A DNA stretch of 64,000 nt from Panulirus ornatus (Eukaryota; Arthropoda; Malacostraca; Decapoda; Palinuridae). A program made the position numbers and the translations under genes. Shown in pieces: positions 13,788 through 28,129 of this stretch. The stretch covers positions 1,479,756-1,543,755 of the forward strand of contig NC_092225.1 of the NCBI RefSeq assembly GCF_036320965.1, given 5' to 3'. Within the stretch, counting starts at the first letter, position 1. Each line of letters starts with the position of its first letter. Below the pieces are notes generated by a model. The model had not been told where the DNA came from. It saw only the letters and a list, made by a program, of their open reading frames with translations, and searched no databases.

Positions 13788-14212
13788 GGACACAGTATAG
13801 CATGTCAGAAATATATAATGATATTTTTAGACTTTTCCTGAATTAGAAGCACATATACTCTGTGTGTAGAGATCCCACAAGACCCATCCTCTCCTCCTGT
13901 GTTATAACCAGTTTCTGAACCCCAGTGCGTAATCTGGATCCTCTGTAGATGCTTCAGTTTTGGGTCATTTAGCGGGAAAACAGATGAAACATTGTCCCCA
14001 CGACGTTGTTGGATGAAGCGCTCAGTGCGGGATTATGCCGTCTCACACGACCATTAACGGTGACGGTATCGGATGAAATGCTCAGCGGAGGATGACATCG
14101 GCGCATACGCTGGTGGTTGATGCTCACCCAAAGCAAGCAATTTAGGGTTATGAATTCCCAAAGGCCCAGTGAGTGCAAAACCACACTCTCCACTATTCTT
14201 ATTGGAATGTAA

Positions 14213-14220
<8 letters not shown>

Positions 14221-14302
<82 letters not shown>
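14221..14302. repeat. (CT)n microsatellite
   Basis: A pure CT array of about 82 bp. Confidence 0.98.
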
Positions 14303-14305
<3 letters not shown>

Positions 14306-14354
14306 GGCTGCGCAGTGAGCCAGCACCTCAGTGGCTGTCAAACGTCATTCCTTT

Positions 14355-14580
14355 TGCCCAGGTAGCTGATTTTCCTCTCTGTCTCATCCTCACTAGGCAT
14401 ACTGGCATTCACTCGACAAACATACAATTTCTCCACCTCACTTGAGAACACGTAACTCACACGACTCAGTCGTCGTAACTCTTTATTTCCTCACCGTGAA
14501 CACCACGCGCCAACCCTACCTCAGTAAAGGATCGTCGTAAGTACTCGTAATTAACTCCTCGTTCTCTGTCTGCCTCTGAT
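14355..14580. repeat. ~200-bp duplicated segment, copy 1
   Basis: It shares an ordered series of words with 15285-15500 and 15590-15740: ACTGGCATTCA, CACGTAACTCACACGACTC, TCCTCACCGTGAAC(A)CCACGC and ATCGTCGTAAGTA. Each copy lies next to a (CT)n array, suggesting a larger unit of segment plus (CT)n that was duplicated. Confidence 0.6.
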
Positions 14581-14645
14581 GCTGGGGAATAGATAACGTG
14601 TGGTCCCCTTCATCTCATCATTAATACTTCATGTTATCTCACTTG

Positions 14646-14782
14646 AGGACGACGAGAAGGAGGAGGATGAGGAGAAGAAGGAGGAGGAGTAGGAGGAGGA
14701 GGAGGAGGAGGAGGAGGAGGAGGAGGAGGAGGAGGAGGAGGAGGAGAGAGAAGCGAAGGAGGAGGTTGAGGGAGGAGTAGGG
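14646..14782. repeat. (GGA)n trinucleotide array
   Basis: Purine-only, essentially GGA repeats. It is purest at 14691-14745 and degenerate on both sides. Confidence 0.95.
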
Positions 14783-14907
14783 TGCTCTCTCAGCCTTTGT
14801 TTCTGGAGGACGTGGCCGTGTGTGGGGAGGCGGCAGCTACCACCTTCACCTGGTCATTAGCGGACAGGTGTGAGTACCGGCTGGTGCGCCCATGATGACG
14901 CTCCTTG

Positions 14908-14910
<3 letters not shown>

Positions 14911-14943
<33 letters not shown>

Positions 14944-15014
14944 TGTGTGTCTGTGTGTCTGCGTGTGTGTGTGTGTGTCTGTTTGAATGAATGAATGAAT
15001 GAGCGTGTGTGTGT
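14911..15014. repeat. compound (GT)n microsatellite
   Basis: (GT)n interrupted by CTGTGTGT units and an (ATGA)n patch at 14986-15000. Confidence 0.93.
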
Positions 15015-15084
15015 TTATGTGATCTCTTTCTCTCTCTTTTTTTGTCCAACCGTAAAATTTCGTCGTAGTTAGTTACCTTCTTTC

Positions 15085-15249
<165 letters not shown>

Positions 15250-15284
15250 ATTTTTGTGGACTGACAGCCAGCAGGCCAAGTGTG

Positions 15285-15500
15285 TCCGTCCTCACGTGGG
15301 CTCTCGGTCCACAAACCTGCCATCTCTCTATTCCGCACGTAACAATCGACAACAACACATAACTCATACAACTCCGTCTTCCTAGCCCTAGATTTTCCTG
15401 CGGTGAGCGCCACGCTCTTGCTCTTACCTTCTTGGCTAAATCTCGTCGTAAGTAAGAACTCAGAGGCTGCCGTAACCATCGACCAAAGAACTGCTGACGC
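15285..15500. repeat. ~200-bp duplicated segment, copy 2
   Basis: Homologous by eye to copy 1, sharing CACATAACTCATACAACTC, TTTTCCTGCGGTGAGCGCC and ATCTCGTCGTAAGTAAG in the same order. A minus-strand open frame through it (15243-15545) has no recognised family. Confidence 0.6.
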
Positions 15501-15589
15501 CTGTGTGTCTGGCGAGTTAGACACGGCCGAGCAGTGGATCAGCACTGGCTGTTAAGTTTCCCTCCCTGGCCTATATTACTGTTTTTTTC

Positions 15590-15740
15590 TTTCTGCCTCA
15601 CATATGCAAGGTGTGCTGGCATTCAGTCCACAGCCACACTCTCGCTATCTCACACATAACGCTCGACAACACCTAACTCACACGACTCTTCATCGTTAAC
15701 TAAATGTTCCTGAGGTTAGTGCTACTGTGTAACCCTGCCG
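15590..15740. repeat. ~200-bp duplicated segment, copy 3 (shorter)
   Basis: It carries CTGGCATTCAGTCCACAG, CACCTAACTCACACGACTC and TTCCTGAGGTTAGTGC, matching the order in copies 1 and 2. Confidence 0.5.
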
Positions 15741-15779
15741 GGTGGCAGAGTTGCCGCGGGGAGTGGTAGACATGTATCC

Positions 15780-16073
15780 TTTCTGTGTGTCTCCTTGTCT
15801 TCATCTCTCTCTCTCTGTCTCCTTGTCTCAATCTCTCCATCTCTCCCTCTCTCTTTCTCCGTCTCTGTCTGTCTCCTTGTCTCCATCTCTCTCTCTCTGT
15901 CTCCGTCCCTGTCTGTCTCCTTGTCTCCATTTCTGTCTGTCTCAGTCTCTGTCTGTCTCCTTGTCTCCATTTCTGTCCGTCTCATTCTCTGTCTATCTCC
16001 TTGTCTCCACCTCTGTCTGTCTGTCTGTCTCTCTGTCTGTCTCTGTCTCTGTCTGTATCTCTGTCTGTCTGTA

Positions 16074-16170
<97 letters not shown>
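15780..16170. repeat. pyrimidine minisatellite running into (CT)n
   Basis: 15780-16078 repeats a ~40-bp pyrimidine unit containing GTCTCCTTGTCTCCATCTCT. 16079-16170 is pure (CT)n. Serine/leucine-rich frames here are artefacts. Confidence 0.93.
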
Positions 16171-18352
<2,182 letters not shown>

Positions 18353-18680
18353 CCCTCACCTACCCACCAACCTCATACATCCCGCCTCCCCTCACCCTCC
18401 CACGTGCCTCATACATCCCCTCACCTCACCTCCCCAACTGCCTCATACATCCCCCCTGTCACTTCCCCACCTGACTCATACATCCCCCCTCCCTAACCTC
18501 CCCATCTGCCTCATACATCCCCCTTCCCTCATCTCCCAATCTGCCTCATACATCCTCTCCCCTCACCTCCCCAACTGCCTCATACATCCCCCTCCCCTCA
18601 CCTCCCCCACCAGTCCCATACACACCCTTCCCCTCACCTCCCTACCTGCCTCATACATCCCTCTTCCCTCACCTCCCTAC
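18353..18680. repeat. C-rich 33-36-bp minisatellite
   Basis: About nine units containing CTCACCTCCCCAACTGCCTC plus ATACATCCC. The word CATACAT recurs at 18374, 18410, 18444 and 18477 and onward. Confidence 0.85.
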
Positions 18681-18859
18681 CTTATGTTTCTTCCCTATCA
18701 TTATTCCTCATTATATTTTCCCTCGACGATCAACCTTGACAACCATCCTTCCATCACCTTCGTCATGACCGTCCCAGGGTTCCTCACCCGACCTTCTTCA
18801 ACTTCTAATTATCAACCTTCCACCAACACCCGGCCATCCACTTTCATTTACCTCAGCAT

Positions 18860-21230
18860 TTCACCATCATCACCTGTTCCACTATCACCACACATCACTA
18901 TCATATATCACCATCATCATCTGTTCCACTATCACCACACATTACTATCATATATCACCATCATCATCTGTTCCACTATCACCACACATTACTATCATAT
19001 ATCACCATCATCATCTGTTCCACTGTCACCACATTTCACTATCATATATCACCATCATCATCTGTTCCTGTATCACCTACATCACTATCATATATCACCA
19101 TCATCATCTGTTCCTGTATCACCTACATCACTATCATATATCACCATCATCATCTGTTCCACTATCACCACACATCACTATCATATATCACCATCATCAT
19201 CTATTCCACTATCACCACACATTACTATCATATATCACCATCATGATCTGTTCCACTATCACCACACATCACTATCATATATAACCATCATGATCTGTTC
19301 CACTGTCAATACACATCACTGTCATATATCACCATCATCATCTGTTCCACTATCACCACACATCACTATCATATATCACCATCATCATCTGTTCCACTAT
19401 CACCACACATCACTATCATATATCACCATCATCATCTATTCCACTATCACCACACATTACTATCATATATCACCATCATGATCTGTTCCACTATCACCAC
19501 ACATCACTATCATATATAACCATCATGATCTGTTCCACTGTCAATACACATCACTGTCATATATCACCATCATCATCTGTTCCACTATCACCACACATTA
19601 CTATCAAATATCATCATCATCACCATCTGTTCCACTATCACCACTCATCACTATCATATATCACCATCATCATCTGTTCCACTGTCAATACACATCACTG
19701 TCATATATCACCATCATCATCTGTTCCACTATCACCACACATCACTATCATATATCACCATCATCATCTGTTCCACTATCACCACACATCACTATCATAT
19801 ATCACCATCATCATCTGTTCCACTATCACCACACATCACTATCATATATCACCATCATCATCTGTTCCAATGTAATCATACATCATTATCATATTTCTCC
19901 ATCATCATCTGTTCCACTGTCACCACACATCACTATCATATTTCACCATCATCATCTGTTCCTGTATCACCCTACATCACTATCAAATATCACCATCATG
20001 ATCTGTTCCACTATCACCACACATCACTATCATATATCACCATCATCTGTTCCACTATCATCACACATCACTATCAAATAACATCATCATCATCTGTTCC
20101 ACTATCACCACTCATCACTATCATATATCACTATCATCATCTGTTCCACTGTCAATACACATCACTATCATATATCACCATCATCATCTGTTCCACTATC
20201 ACCACACATCACTATCTATATCACCATCATCATCTGTTCCACTATCACCACACATCACTATCATACATCACCATTTTATCTACTTCACTATCACCACACA
20301 TCACTATCATATATCACCATCATCATCTGTTCCGCTGTCACCACATTTCACTATCATATATCACCATCATCATCTGTTCCAGTATCACCATACATCACTA
20401 TCATATATCACCATCATCATCTGTTCCACTATCACCACACATCACTATCATATATCACCATCATCATCTGTTCCACTCTCACCACACATCACTATCATAT
20501 ATCACCATCATCATCTGTTCCAGTATCACCATACATCACTATCATATATCACCATCATCATCTGTTCCACTCTCACCACACATCACTATCATATATCACC
20601 ATCATCATCTGTTTCACTATCACCACACATTACTATCATATATCACCATCATTATCTGTTCCACTATCACCACACATCACTATCATATATCACCATCATC
20701 ATCTGTTCCACTCTCACCACACATCACTATCATATATCACCATCATTATCTGTTCCACTCTCACCACACATCACTATCATATATCACCATCATCATCTGT
20801 TTCACTATCACCACACATTACTATCATATATCACCATCATTATCTGTTCCACTATCACCACACATCACTATCATATATCACCATCATGATCTGTTCCACT
20901 ATCACCACACATCACTATCATATATCACCATCATTATCTGTTCCACTATCACCACACATCACTATCATATATCACCATCATTATCTGTTCCACTATCACC
21001 ACACATCACTATCATATATCACCATCATTATCTGTTCCACTATCACCACACATCACTATCATATATCACCATCATTATCTGTTCCACTATCACCACACAT
21101 CACTATCATATATCACCATCATCATCTGTTCCACTATCACCACACATCACTATCATATATCACCATCATCATCTGTTCTAATGTAATCATACATCATTAT
21201 CATATTTCCCCATCATCATCATCTGTTCCA
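18860..21230. repeat. 47-bp minisatellite array (~50 units)
   Basis: Units of about 47 bp read CCATCATCATCTGTTCCACT, then ATCACCACACATCACTATCA, then TATATCA. Because 47 is not a multiple of three, all frames cycle through the same words, giving a 419-codon histidine/serine-rich artefact frame. A five-unit block (235 bp) is duplicated: the variant CTATTCCACT starts at 19201 and again at 19436. Single-base indels break phase at places such as 20041 and 20269. Confidence 0.96.
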
Positions 21231-21589
21231 CCACCAAACTCCTCTTACATCCGTCTCCCTCATCACTCCCTCTCCAACATCTATCTCTACCATCTCCCCC
21301 TTCCCCCAACCGCCACCTCCTTGTTCCATCGTCTTCCCCCAGCTGGTCCCCAGTCCTGGCTGCCGTGCTCAAAAAATTCCATTATCAGGGGATCATCTTT
21401 GCTCATATTTTCTCCCGTTTACACCACTTCTATGACCTCGTCCAAACCCCGTGTTCCTTGTGACGTTTGAGTAACTTGTTTACTTAAGGTCAGGATTTAG
21501 GGAAGTTTCATTTCTTTTTTGTCGATGGATACAGTTTTGTGAGTTTGAAATGTTTTACCTGACCTTCCATTGCGTAAAGCAACCTAAGT
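21231..21589. other. unannotated spacer
   Basis: C-rich at the left, otherwise anonymous. No feature supported. Confidence 0.35.
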
Positions 21590-22015
21590 TAAACCATCCT
21601 CTTGTAACCTAACTTGGACTAAGCCAAGCAAACGTAGCCTAACGTAAATTAACGTAGCTTAACCCTAACTTACCTAATTTACCCTAACCTGCCTTATCCT
21701 ACCTTACTCCGAATCTAACCTAACTTAACCTGATCTAGCCTAACCTAACTAACCTAACATAACCTACCTCACCTTACCCCTAATCCAACTTAACCTTACT
21801 TAATCTAACGCACCCTACCCCTAATCTAACTTAATCTACCTCATCCTGCCATAATCTAACCTAGACTAACTTAACCTACCCCATCCTACGATAATCTAAC
21901 CCAGCCTATCTTAACCTACCCCATCCTACCATAATCTAATCTTTTCGAAATAACCTAGTCCAGCATAACTACAAACAAGCCTAAGTGAAACTAACCTAAC
22001 CTATCATGAAGTAAA
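21590..22015. repeat. degenerate CCTAA-rich (TTAGG-like) array
   Basis: Dense irregular repeats of CTAACCTAACTTAACC-type words, including CCTAACCTAACTAACCTAAC near 21740. The arthropod telomere repeat is (TTAGG)n, whose complement is CCTAA. No pure run longer than two or three units remains, so this is an old interstitial or look-alike array rather than a functional telomere. Confidence 0.65.
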
Positions 22016-22349
22016 TCAGGTCAGTTTTCAGATCTCTGATACCAGGTTGATATGGTGGTGAAAGGTAAAGTTGACAACTTGAGTCCCTTTATCTCGTGTG
22101 ATAACTGTGGTTAGTAAAAGAATCAGCTTGATAAAAGGTGTAGTTGACGAGTTTTGCTCACAAAATGAAATCGATGATGTGATGGAAGTGTATGTGTTTC
22201 TTCTTATTCCGTTGTTCAGTACGTGACAACCGCAATGAATTTTTGAGGCATTGGCACTGTTGCTTGAAGTTCTTTGATTTTGGTGGTGCCTTATGAGTTC
22301 ACAAAGACATGTATTGTGTGTTTGCATGTGCTGAAAGTATCAAAATTAG

Positions 22350-22493
<144 letters not shown>

Positions 22494-23240
22494 AGAATTG
22501 GCCAAGGTTAAATGTGGAGTGCCAGAGGGCTCGGTCTTGGCCCCACTGCTATTCTTGGTGTACGTAAATCATTTGCCATATTTATCTCGCACCGAGACAT
22601 GTTTGCGGATGAAAGAAAGAAGGAGTGAAAATCATTGCATCAACTTTCATACTCCATGATTGGTCTGGTGAATGGATGATGAAATCACTCCAAATAAATG
22701 CAAGGTAGTGATGATGGGGGACAGAGACAAAGAAGGCCCCAGTATGAATACCACTTAATGGGAAGTAAGCTACAGGAATCGATGTATGAAAAAGATCAGG
22801 GATTGACGCTGTAGCCAATCTGTCGCTAGAATTTCAGTCAAGGAGACTGTGAAAGATGTAAACTGAATCCTGGCAAATAATAAGATCACATTTACGTATA
22901 TGGATGTAGAAATGTTTGGTAAGCTATTCACAACACAGACCGAAACTGGAGGTATATCTCCCAGGTCAGATTACTGCACCTAAAGAAACTGAAAGGCATG
23001 ACTGATAAGTCCAGAGAAGAGCAAACAAGATGTTACCAGATTTCAGAATGGATACGATGAGAGGTTGGTTACAGCAGTCCACCTCAGGGGAGAGGAGGGA
23101 CAGAGGTGACCTGATTACAACACTGAAGTTCCTAAATCAACTGGATGATTCTGACAGTCATCAGTTCTCCACTAGGTGCAGTGCCAGAGTTACCAGAGGC
23201 CATCCATCATCAGAAGCTGAGAAAGACGAGGGTTAAGAAG
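22494..23240 (+). mobile_element. CR1-like LINE fragment (RT to C-terminus)
   Basis: GVPEGSVLAPLLFLVYVNHL is encoded from about 22516, matching RT motif B of CR1-type LINEs ([20 protein letters not shown]). In order come a degraded F-A-D-D segment (CLFADE, about 22600), an N.CKV.MMGDRD block (about 22698), HLKKLKGM (about 22982), a basic R...R segment, RRDRGDLITTLKFLNQLDDS (about 23098) and an F.....S.R...RGH end. Several frameshifts and stops make it non-functional. It is 5'-truncated at the (CT)n array. Confidence 0.8.
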
Positions 23241-23308
23241 GATGAAGCTGAGAAAGACGAGGGTTAAGAAGGATGAAGCTGAGAAAGACGAGGGTTAAGA
23301 AGGATGAA
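23213..23308. repeat. 31-bp tandem repeat (x3)
   Basis: GAAGCTGAGAAAGACGAGGG plus TTAAGAAGGAT occurs three times, starting at 23213, 23244 and 23275. The first unit overlaps the last codons of the CR1-like fragment. Confidence 0.95.
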
Positions 23309-23453
23309 GAAGAAATATTGGTTTTGTGTACGGGTAGTCAGTAGGTGGGATGGCCTAAGCAAGAAGAGTGTGAGTACCGACAACTTATAATGATTTAAAG
23401 TCTTCTTGATGGAAGAAAAGGCAAAACGCTCTCCCCGTAATGTACAGATAGGT

Positions 23454-23455
<2 letters not shown>

Positions 23456-23540
<85 letters not shown>

Positions 23541-23565
23541 AATACACCCACATATACACACATAC
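23456..23565. repeat. (CA)n microsatellite
   Basis: Pure to 23528, then imperfect CATATACACACA to about 23565. Confidence 0.96.
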
Positions 23566-23884
23566 TGAACAGGTCTTCGAAAAATGCAGGGACAGAGCAA
23601 CTAGACTCCATAAGGAAGGATGGAAGGATGTAAGGAAGTGCTATTGCAGGACGAGAGTAGTGTATGAATTGAATGAGCTGAGTTATGAGACAGTGACTGT
23701 GTACAACCTCCGGAAGTTTAAACAGTTTGATAACAGTAGAGAGAGTTCGAGAGATGTGGGCCTCCATGATTGTAGAACTCCTTCCTTGAACAGCACAAGA
23801 TATGAGGCCCCCACGGTTGTAGAACTCCATCCTTCTACAGAACAAATGGGTAATTAAGATAGGTCATTACGCACAAACACATAC

Positions 23885-23979
23885 AAATCATGGGCGCGGC
23901 TGTTGGGCTACACCCAACCCAGGTGTTCGTTTTTCCTTCAGGGCTGGTCGATAAATGGGTACCTGGCTTAGGGGTTGTG

Positions 23980-24029
<50 letters not shown>
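23885..24029 (+). mobile_element. tRNA-derived SINE-like repeat (SINE-1), 3' part with (TG)n tail
   Basis: It contains GGCTGGTCGATAAATGGGTA plus CCTGGCTTAGG (about 23941-23971), also found at 30.19 kb and inverted at 56.43 kb, followed by (TG)n at 23980-24029. The preceding GCGGCTGTTGGGCTACACCC parallels GCGGCAGCCGGTCCACAGTC at 30.14 kb. The tRNA-like head is missing. Confidence 0.7.
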
Positions 24030-24032
<3 letters not shown>

Positions 24033-24924
24033 GAGAGTAAAGACGGTATGTGCTAACCACACAATCATGGTATCTGATTAACGGAGACAGTAGTAACCTG
24101 CCTCAGGTAGCATGATGTTTACTCAGTCCAGGAGACAACACAGAGGAGCATGACGGTTCCCCTCGTTTCCCGGAGACTGTAAAGTTCCCGTGATGGCTTC
24201 CCCTGGCGTTATTATCCCTATATCATCATCTCTTTCCTCTCTGCTGCTCTCTTTATGTTATCGCGGAACATTTTCCTATCATATTAAATATTCCTGCCAA
24301 CGCAAGACTTTCCTCTACCGCCAGTACACTCTCGGCTCTCAGCAGTAACTTTCCCGGCTGTCAGAAGTTTCCGTGTCAGCACTGCGTTTTCCCTGCCATC
24401 ATAACATTTCCGTCACTTCTATTTTCCCCGCCTCCTCGGCTAGTCTGCCAGGATGTAGTCATCAGGTTTTCCGTTCTCTTTCAGTTGGGGAATTTGATTT
24501 CTTGATGTCTCTTCTTTTATCTTTTCACTTACGATCTTTACAGTACCTAGACAGCATTACCTTGGAAAAGATAAAGGTAAAGATAAGACAGATATATCAT
24601 AAAAGAAAATGTAAAGGAGGTTTCTTTGCCTTCATAAAAACATTTTCCCAGCTGACATTCAAATTCTTCCGCCATTACATTTTTCCTCGAGCATTTTTAT
24701 GTTCTGTCGTAACATTTTCTCTAGCCATCTCCACATATTCCTCAGTCATCCTGACATTTCTTCTCGTCATTACTCCCTCCCTCTCCCTCCATAACACATC
24801 CCAAGTCACGTATGTCCTGCTCGACTTTCATAAAGTTTTCTCTCACTATCAGTCCATTTTCTTCCGCCATTTGTTCCTCTCTTAATGTTAGGGATTATTA
24901 GGGAGTATGTACCTTGAGTTATAT
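24030..24924. other. unannotated; weak decayed repeats
   Basis: No gene. Words such as CCATCATAACATTTCC and GTCATCCTGACATTTC recur loosely at 24290-24880, possibly a very old tandem array. Confidence 0.35.
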
Positions 24925-25350
24925 GTTTGATACTTGACCGCGACCGTATAATCCTTGAGCACGACGTTACAACCCTTGAGCACGACGGAACGACCCTTAA
25001 GCACGATGGCACAACCCCTGGATATGATGACGACCCCTAGTTATGATGACGTAAACTCTCAAGTGCCAAGTTAAAGACCCGTTCCTCGTATCTAAGGTTT
25101 GTAATGTCGTGCTCAAGGGGCTCGTGCTGTCTTGCTGAAAGGCCTTACCGTCGTGCTTAAGGATCGTACTGTCGTGCTCAGGGGTCGTACAGTCGTGCTC
25201 AAGGACCGTAATGTTGTGCTCAAGAGTCGTAGGCGTGCTCAAAGATCGCGCCGTCGTGCTCAAGAATTGTACCGTCGTGCTCAAGGGTTGTTCAGTCGTG
25301 CAAGGATCGCACCGTCGTGCTCAAGAACCGTACGGTCGTGCTCAAGGGAA
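24925..25350. repeat. 21-bp satellite family: two sub-arrays in opposite orientation
   Basis: 24925-25020 reads CCTTGAGCACGACG repeatedly. After a diverged centre, 25105-25350 reads CGTCGTGCTCAAGGATCG, the reverse complement. The arrangement is head-to-head, with the unit length mostly preserved. Confidence 0.85.
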
Positions 25351-26693
25351 TACGTTTCCTGCACTAGTGTGAACTTGCACTTAGACTTGATCATTCTACA
25401 TGTTTTCAAGAGAGCACATTGCTCTCACCAGGCAGCACTATCGTTGGCTCCTGTAACACGAGCGGTGCTACAGGCGTCTCTTGTTCGCTTATTACGTGAG
25501 AACATTTAAGCTCTGTTGTGGCATGAGTTCACACCATCAGACGACTGTGTTGTGTCGAGATGTCACAGCACCTAATAATTTGACGATATTAGGCGGCGAA
25601 TGAATTCGTTCAGTCAGGACTTCACTGGATGATTGATCTATGAGGACGTCAGCCACGAGGTGAGCGTATCCTTTTTTTCGACTTCACACCACCGGATGAC
25701 GTCGATATCCGAGGACTTCATACTGGATGACTTCAGCCCCTAAGAAACTTCGACCATAAGAGGACTTTATTTCTCGTAACTTTTACACCACCGTGAGACT
25801 TCGTTTAATTCAGGATTTCAATCTCTGGATCCCTATCTTGAGTCAGAGCTTCCTACTCCCTAAATCCACATATCATTTAGGACAATCGGCTGTGCTACCA
25901 AATCCATCCATTGATGAGACCTTACAACCCAGGAAACTAATCTTTGTTGAGACAAAAAACAATAGATTGTCAGATGTAATTAGCGTGCTGTGGTACGTGG
26001 CTCTACAGTTGTGCTATGAAATGACAGAATACAGTGAGTGAACCTCATAAACAATTTCTTTTTTAATGCTGAATACGACACATGCCGCCAGTGATAGTAG
26101 GACGAACGTTCTACCTCCAATATTTCGAGGAGAAACCTGAGTGATAGACCATGCTGGATATCCTCTGTTGTTACTTTTCAGTGTAATACAAAAGCGTCCT
26201 GGATATTTGCATCAAACATTCTTGCTGCAGACGCGTTGCGTTGGTCAGGAAGTGTGTTGTCGTTCCCTCGCCTCTCTGTCTGGACATTAGTTTGTCTGTC
26301 TGTCTGAACCGTAACTCAGTGACGTATGACGCCAGTAAATTCAGATTTGGGACAAGGATTAACTCTGACACACCCTAGCTCTCCCATGTTATTAAGGTCA
26401 TAGGTCGGATTCAAGGGTGACTTAGAAGTGCGTGTGGGTGAGCACCTGGGGTCGAGCGCGTCAGTATATAGAGGAATCGTATGGGGTGTCTGTGTGTGTG
26501 CATCTGAGGCTGGTGGTGTGGCTCGTACAGTAGGGGTAGTAGTGTGTTGTGTCTGTTGGAGACTGACAACCACCAGCCCAGCCCAGCTCATGGTTCGCAC
26601 GTCTCCCTTCAATACTGAGTGTCATGGATGAATGCGTATTGACTGTGGTGTCTATAATGAAAGTGATACCGGTCATACCTCTCCAAACTTAGC
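25351..26693. other. unannotated sequence
   Basis: No recognised gene. 25600-25800 repeats GATGACTTCA/AGGACTTCA words irregularly. Short open frames elsewhere have no supporting features. Confidence 0.35.
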
Positions 26694-26820
<127 letters not shown>

Positions 26821-26944
26821 TAGTGTCAATAAACATCCATCAGTCACGGCCCATTGATGGGAGACAACCTACACCTAACAGCCCCTGGAGGTGTGAGCTA
26901 TGTTACTGGGACTGGTGACGGTTGTGCTTTGCATACAAGATGTA

Positions 26945-27060
26945 TGGTTACTGATCCCTTGAGCATGACGGTTGAGCCCTTGAGCAGAACGGTACGACCT
27001 TTGAGCAGGACGGTAGGGCCCTTGAGCAACACGGTACGACCCTTAAGAATGATAAGGTAA
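26945..27060. repeat. 21-bp satellite family, short diverged array
   Basis: About five units of CCCTTGAGCANNACGGT type, in the GAGCACGAC orientation on the plus strand. Confidence 0.85.
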
Positions 27061-27192
27061 CCTACGACTTGATCTTTACGGATCAGCTCAAAATCTAGGC
27101 TTTCATACCCAAGGATCGTACTCACGGGGTTGATGAAGTCGTGTTAGTGTGATTCCATGTCTCCACACACGGCTACTCTGCTGATGCTGATC

Positions 27193-27194
<2 letters not shown>

Positions 27195-27235
<41 letters not shown>
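27195..27235. repeat. (TG)n microsatellite
   Basis: A TG array of about 41 bp. Confidence 0.97.
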
Positions 27236-27238
<3 letters not shown>

Positions 27239-28129
27239 GAGAGCTCTTTATGTCTGTGAAAAGAAGCTCCATACGCCAGTCTCTCGACCACTAACAAGGA
27301 TGCGTGTAGAATTCTACACCCTGTGTCCGTTCTCTGTGTATCTCCAAGCCTCTTTTGTGGTTATTTGATTGTATAATCTTCTTCTCCGTGTTTGTCTTTA
27401 TACTTCCTTCACTTTTTCTTATATCTTTTTCTACGTACTGATTACAAAAGTGGTAGGATTTTTTATCTAATACTAAAATGTCTCTCTCCACAAATAAAGA
27501 AAAACTAAAATGAGAAGCTTTATAGGTCTTAAAGATTTACGTATTTAGAAATAAGCCTGATGCCTTTTTTTTTCACTGTAGTTAATACCCGTAAGCGACG
27601 GGAGAGGAGAGTGGTTGGCGCTATTCGTGTGGCTGTCTCTCTTCAGGTGTTGGACGTCCGGCCGCCGTGATCCGCCAAGACCTCTTTATGACACCAAAAT
27701 GAATATATGTGTGACGATATGCACGTAATCGACTGTAGATTGGCGTTTTTCCTTCACATAAAAGTTAACGTCCGTGTGACAGACATGTGTTCCGGATTCG
27801 TGAACATCAGGAAAAATGTGACAGCAGTGTACTACTGAGCCGAGATGGTTAGGGAAAGGCAATGAGCCGAGCAGGACGCTGGCAGGAATGCTCACTGTGG
27901 AATTCATCCGTTGGAATGTTAAGTGGCGAGTGGAGGTGGTGCAGTCTCTCCCCCCACCCCCACACCAAGACTATCAAGGCGTGGCATCATGCCCCATTGT
28001 GTGCCACGCCTGGTGTTGATGGGCAGGGCCAGTATGTGCCGTGCCTCGTGCTCCCCATGTCGTCTATCATGTCCCACTGCCGTGGTGGTGCTCAGTCGAC
28101 CACATGCGGCTTGATTATATGGTGATGAG
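27236..28129. other. unannotated sequence
   Basis: No recognised gene. 27940-28120 is GC-richer than its surroundings and open in several frames, but nothing identifiable is encoded. Confidence 0.35.

Noticed and set aside
21590..22015. Chromosome end (active telomere)
   Set aside because: The CCTAA words are degenerate and interstitial, with ordinary repeats on both sides.
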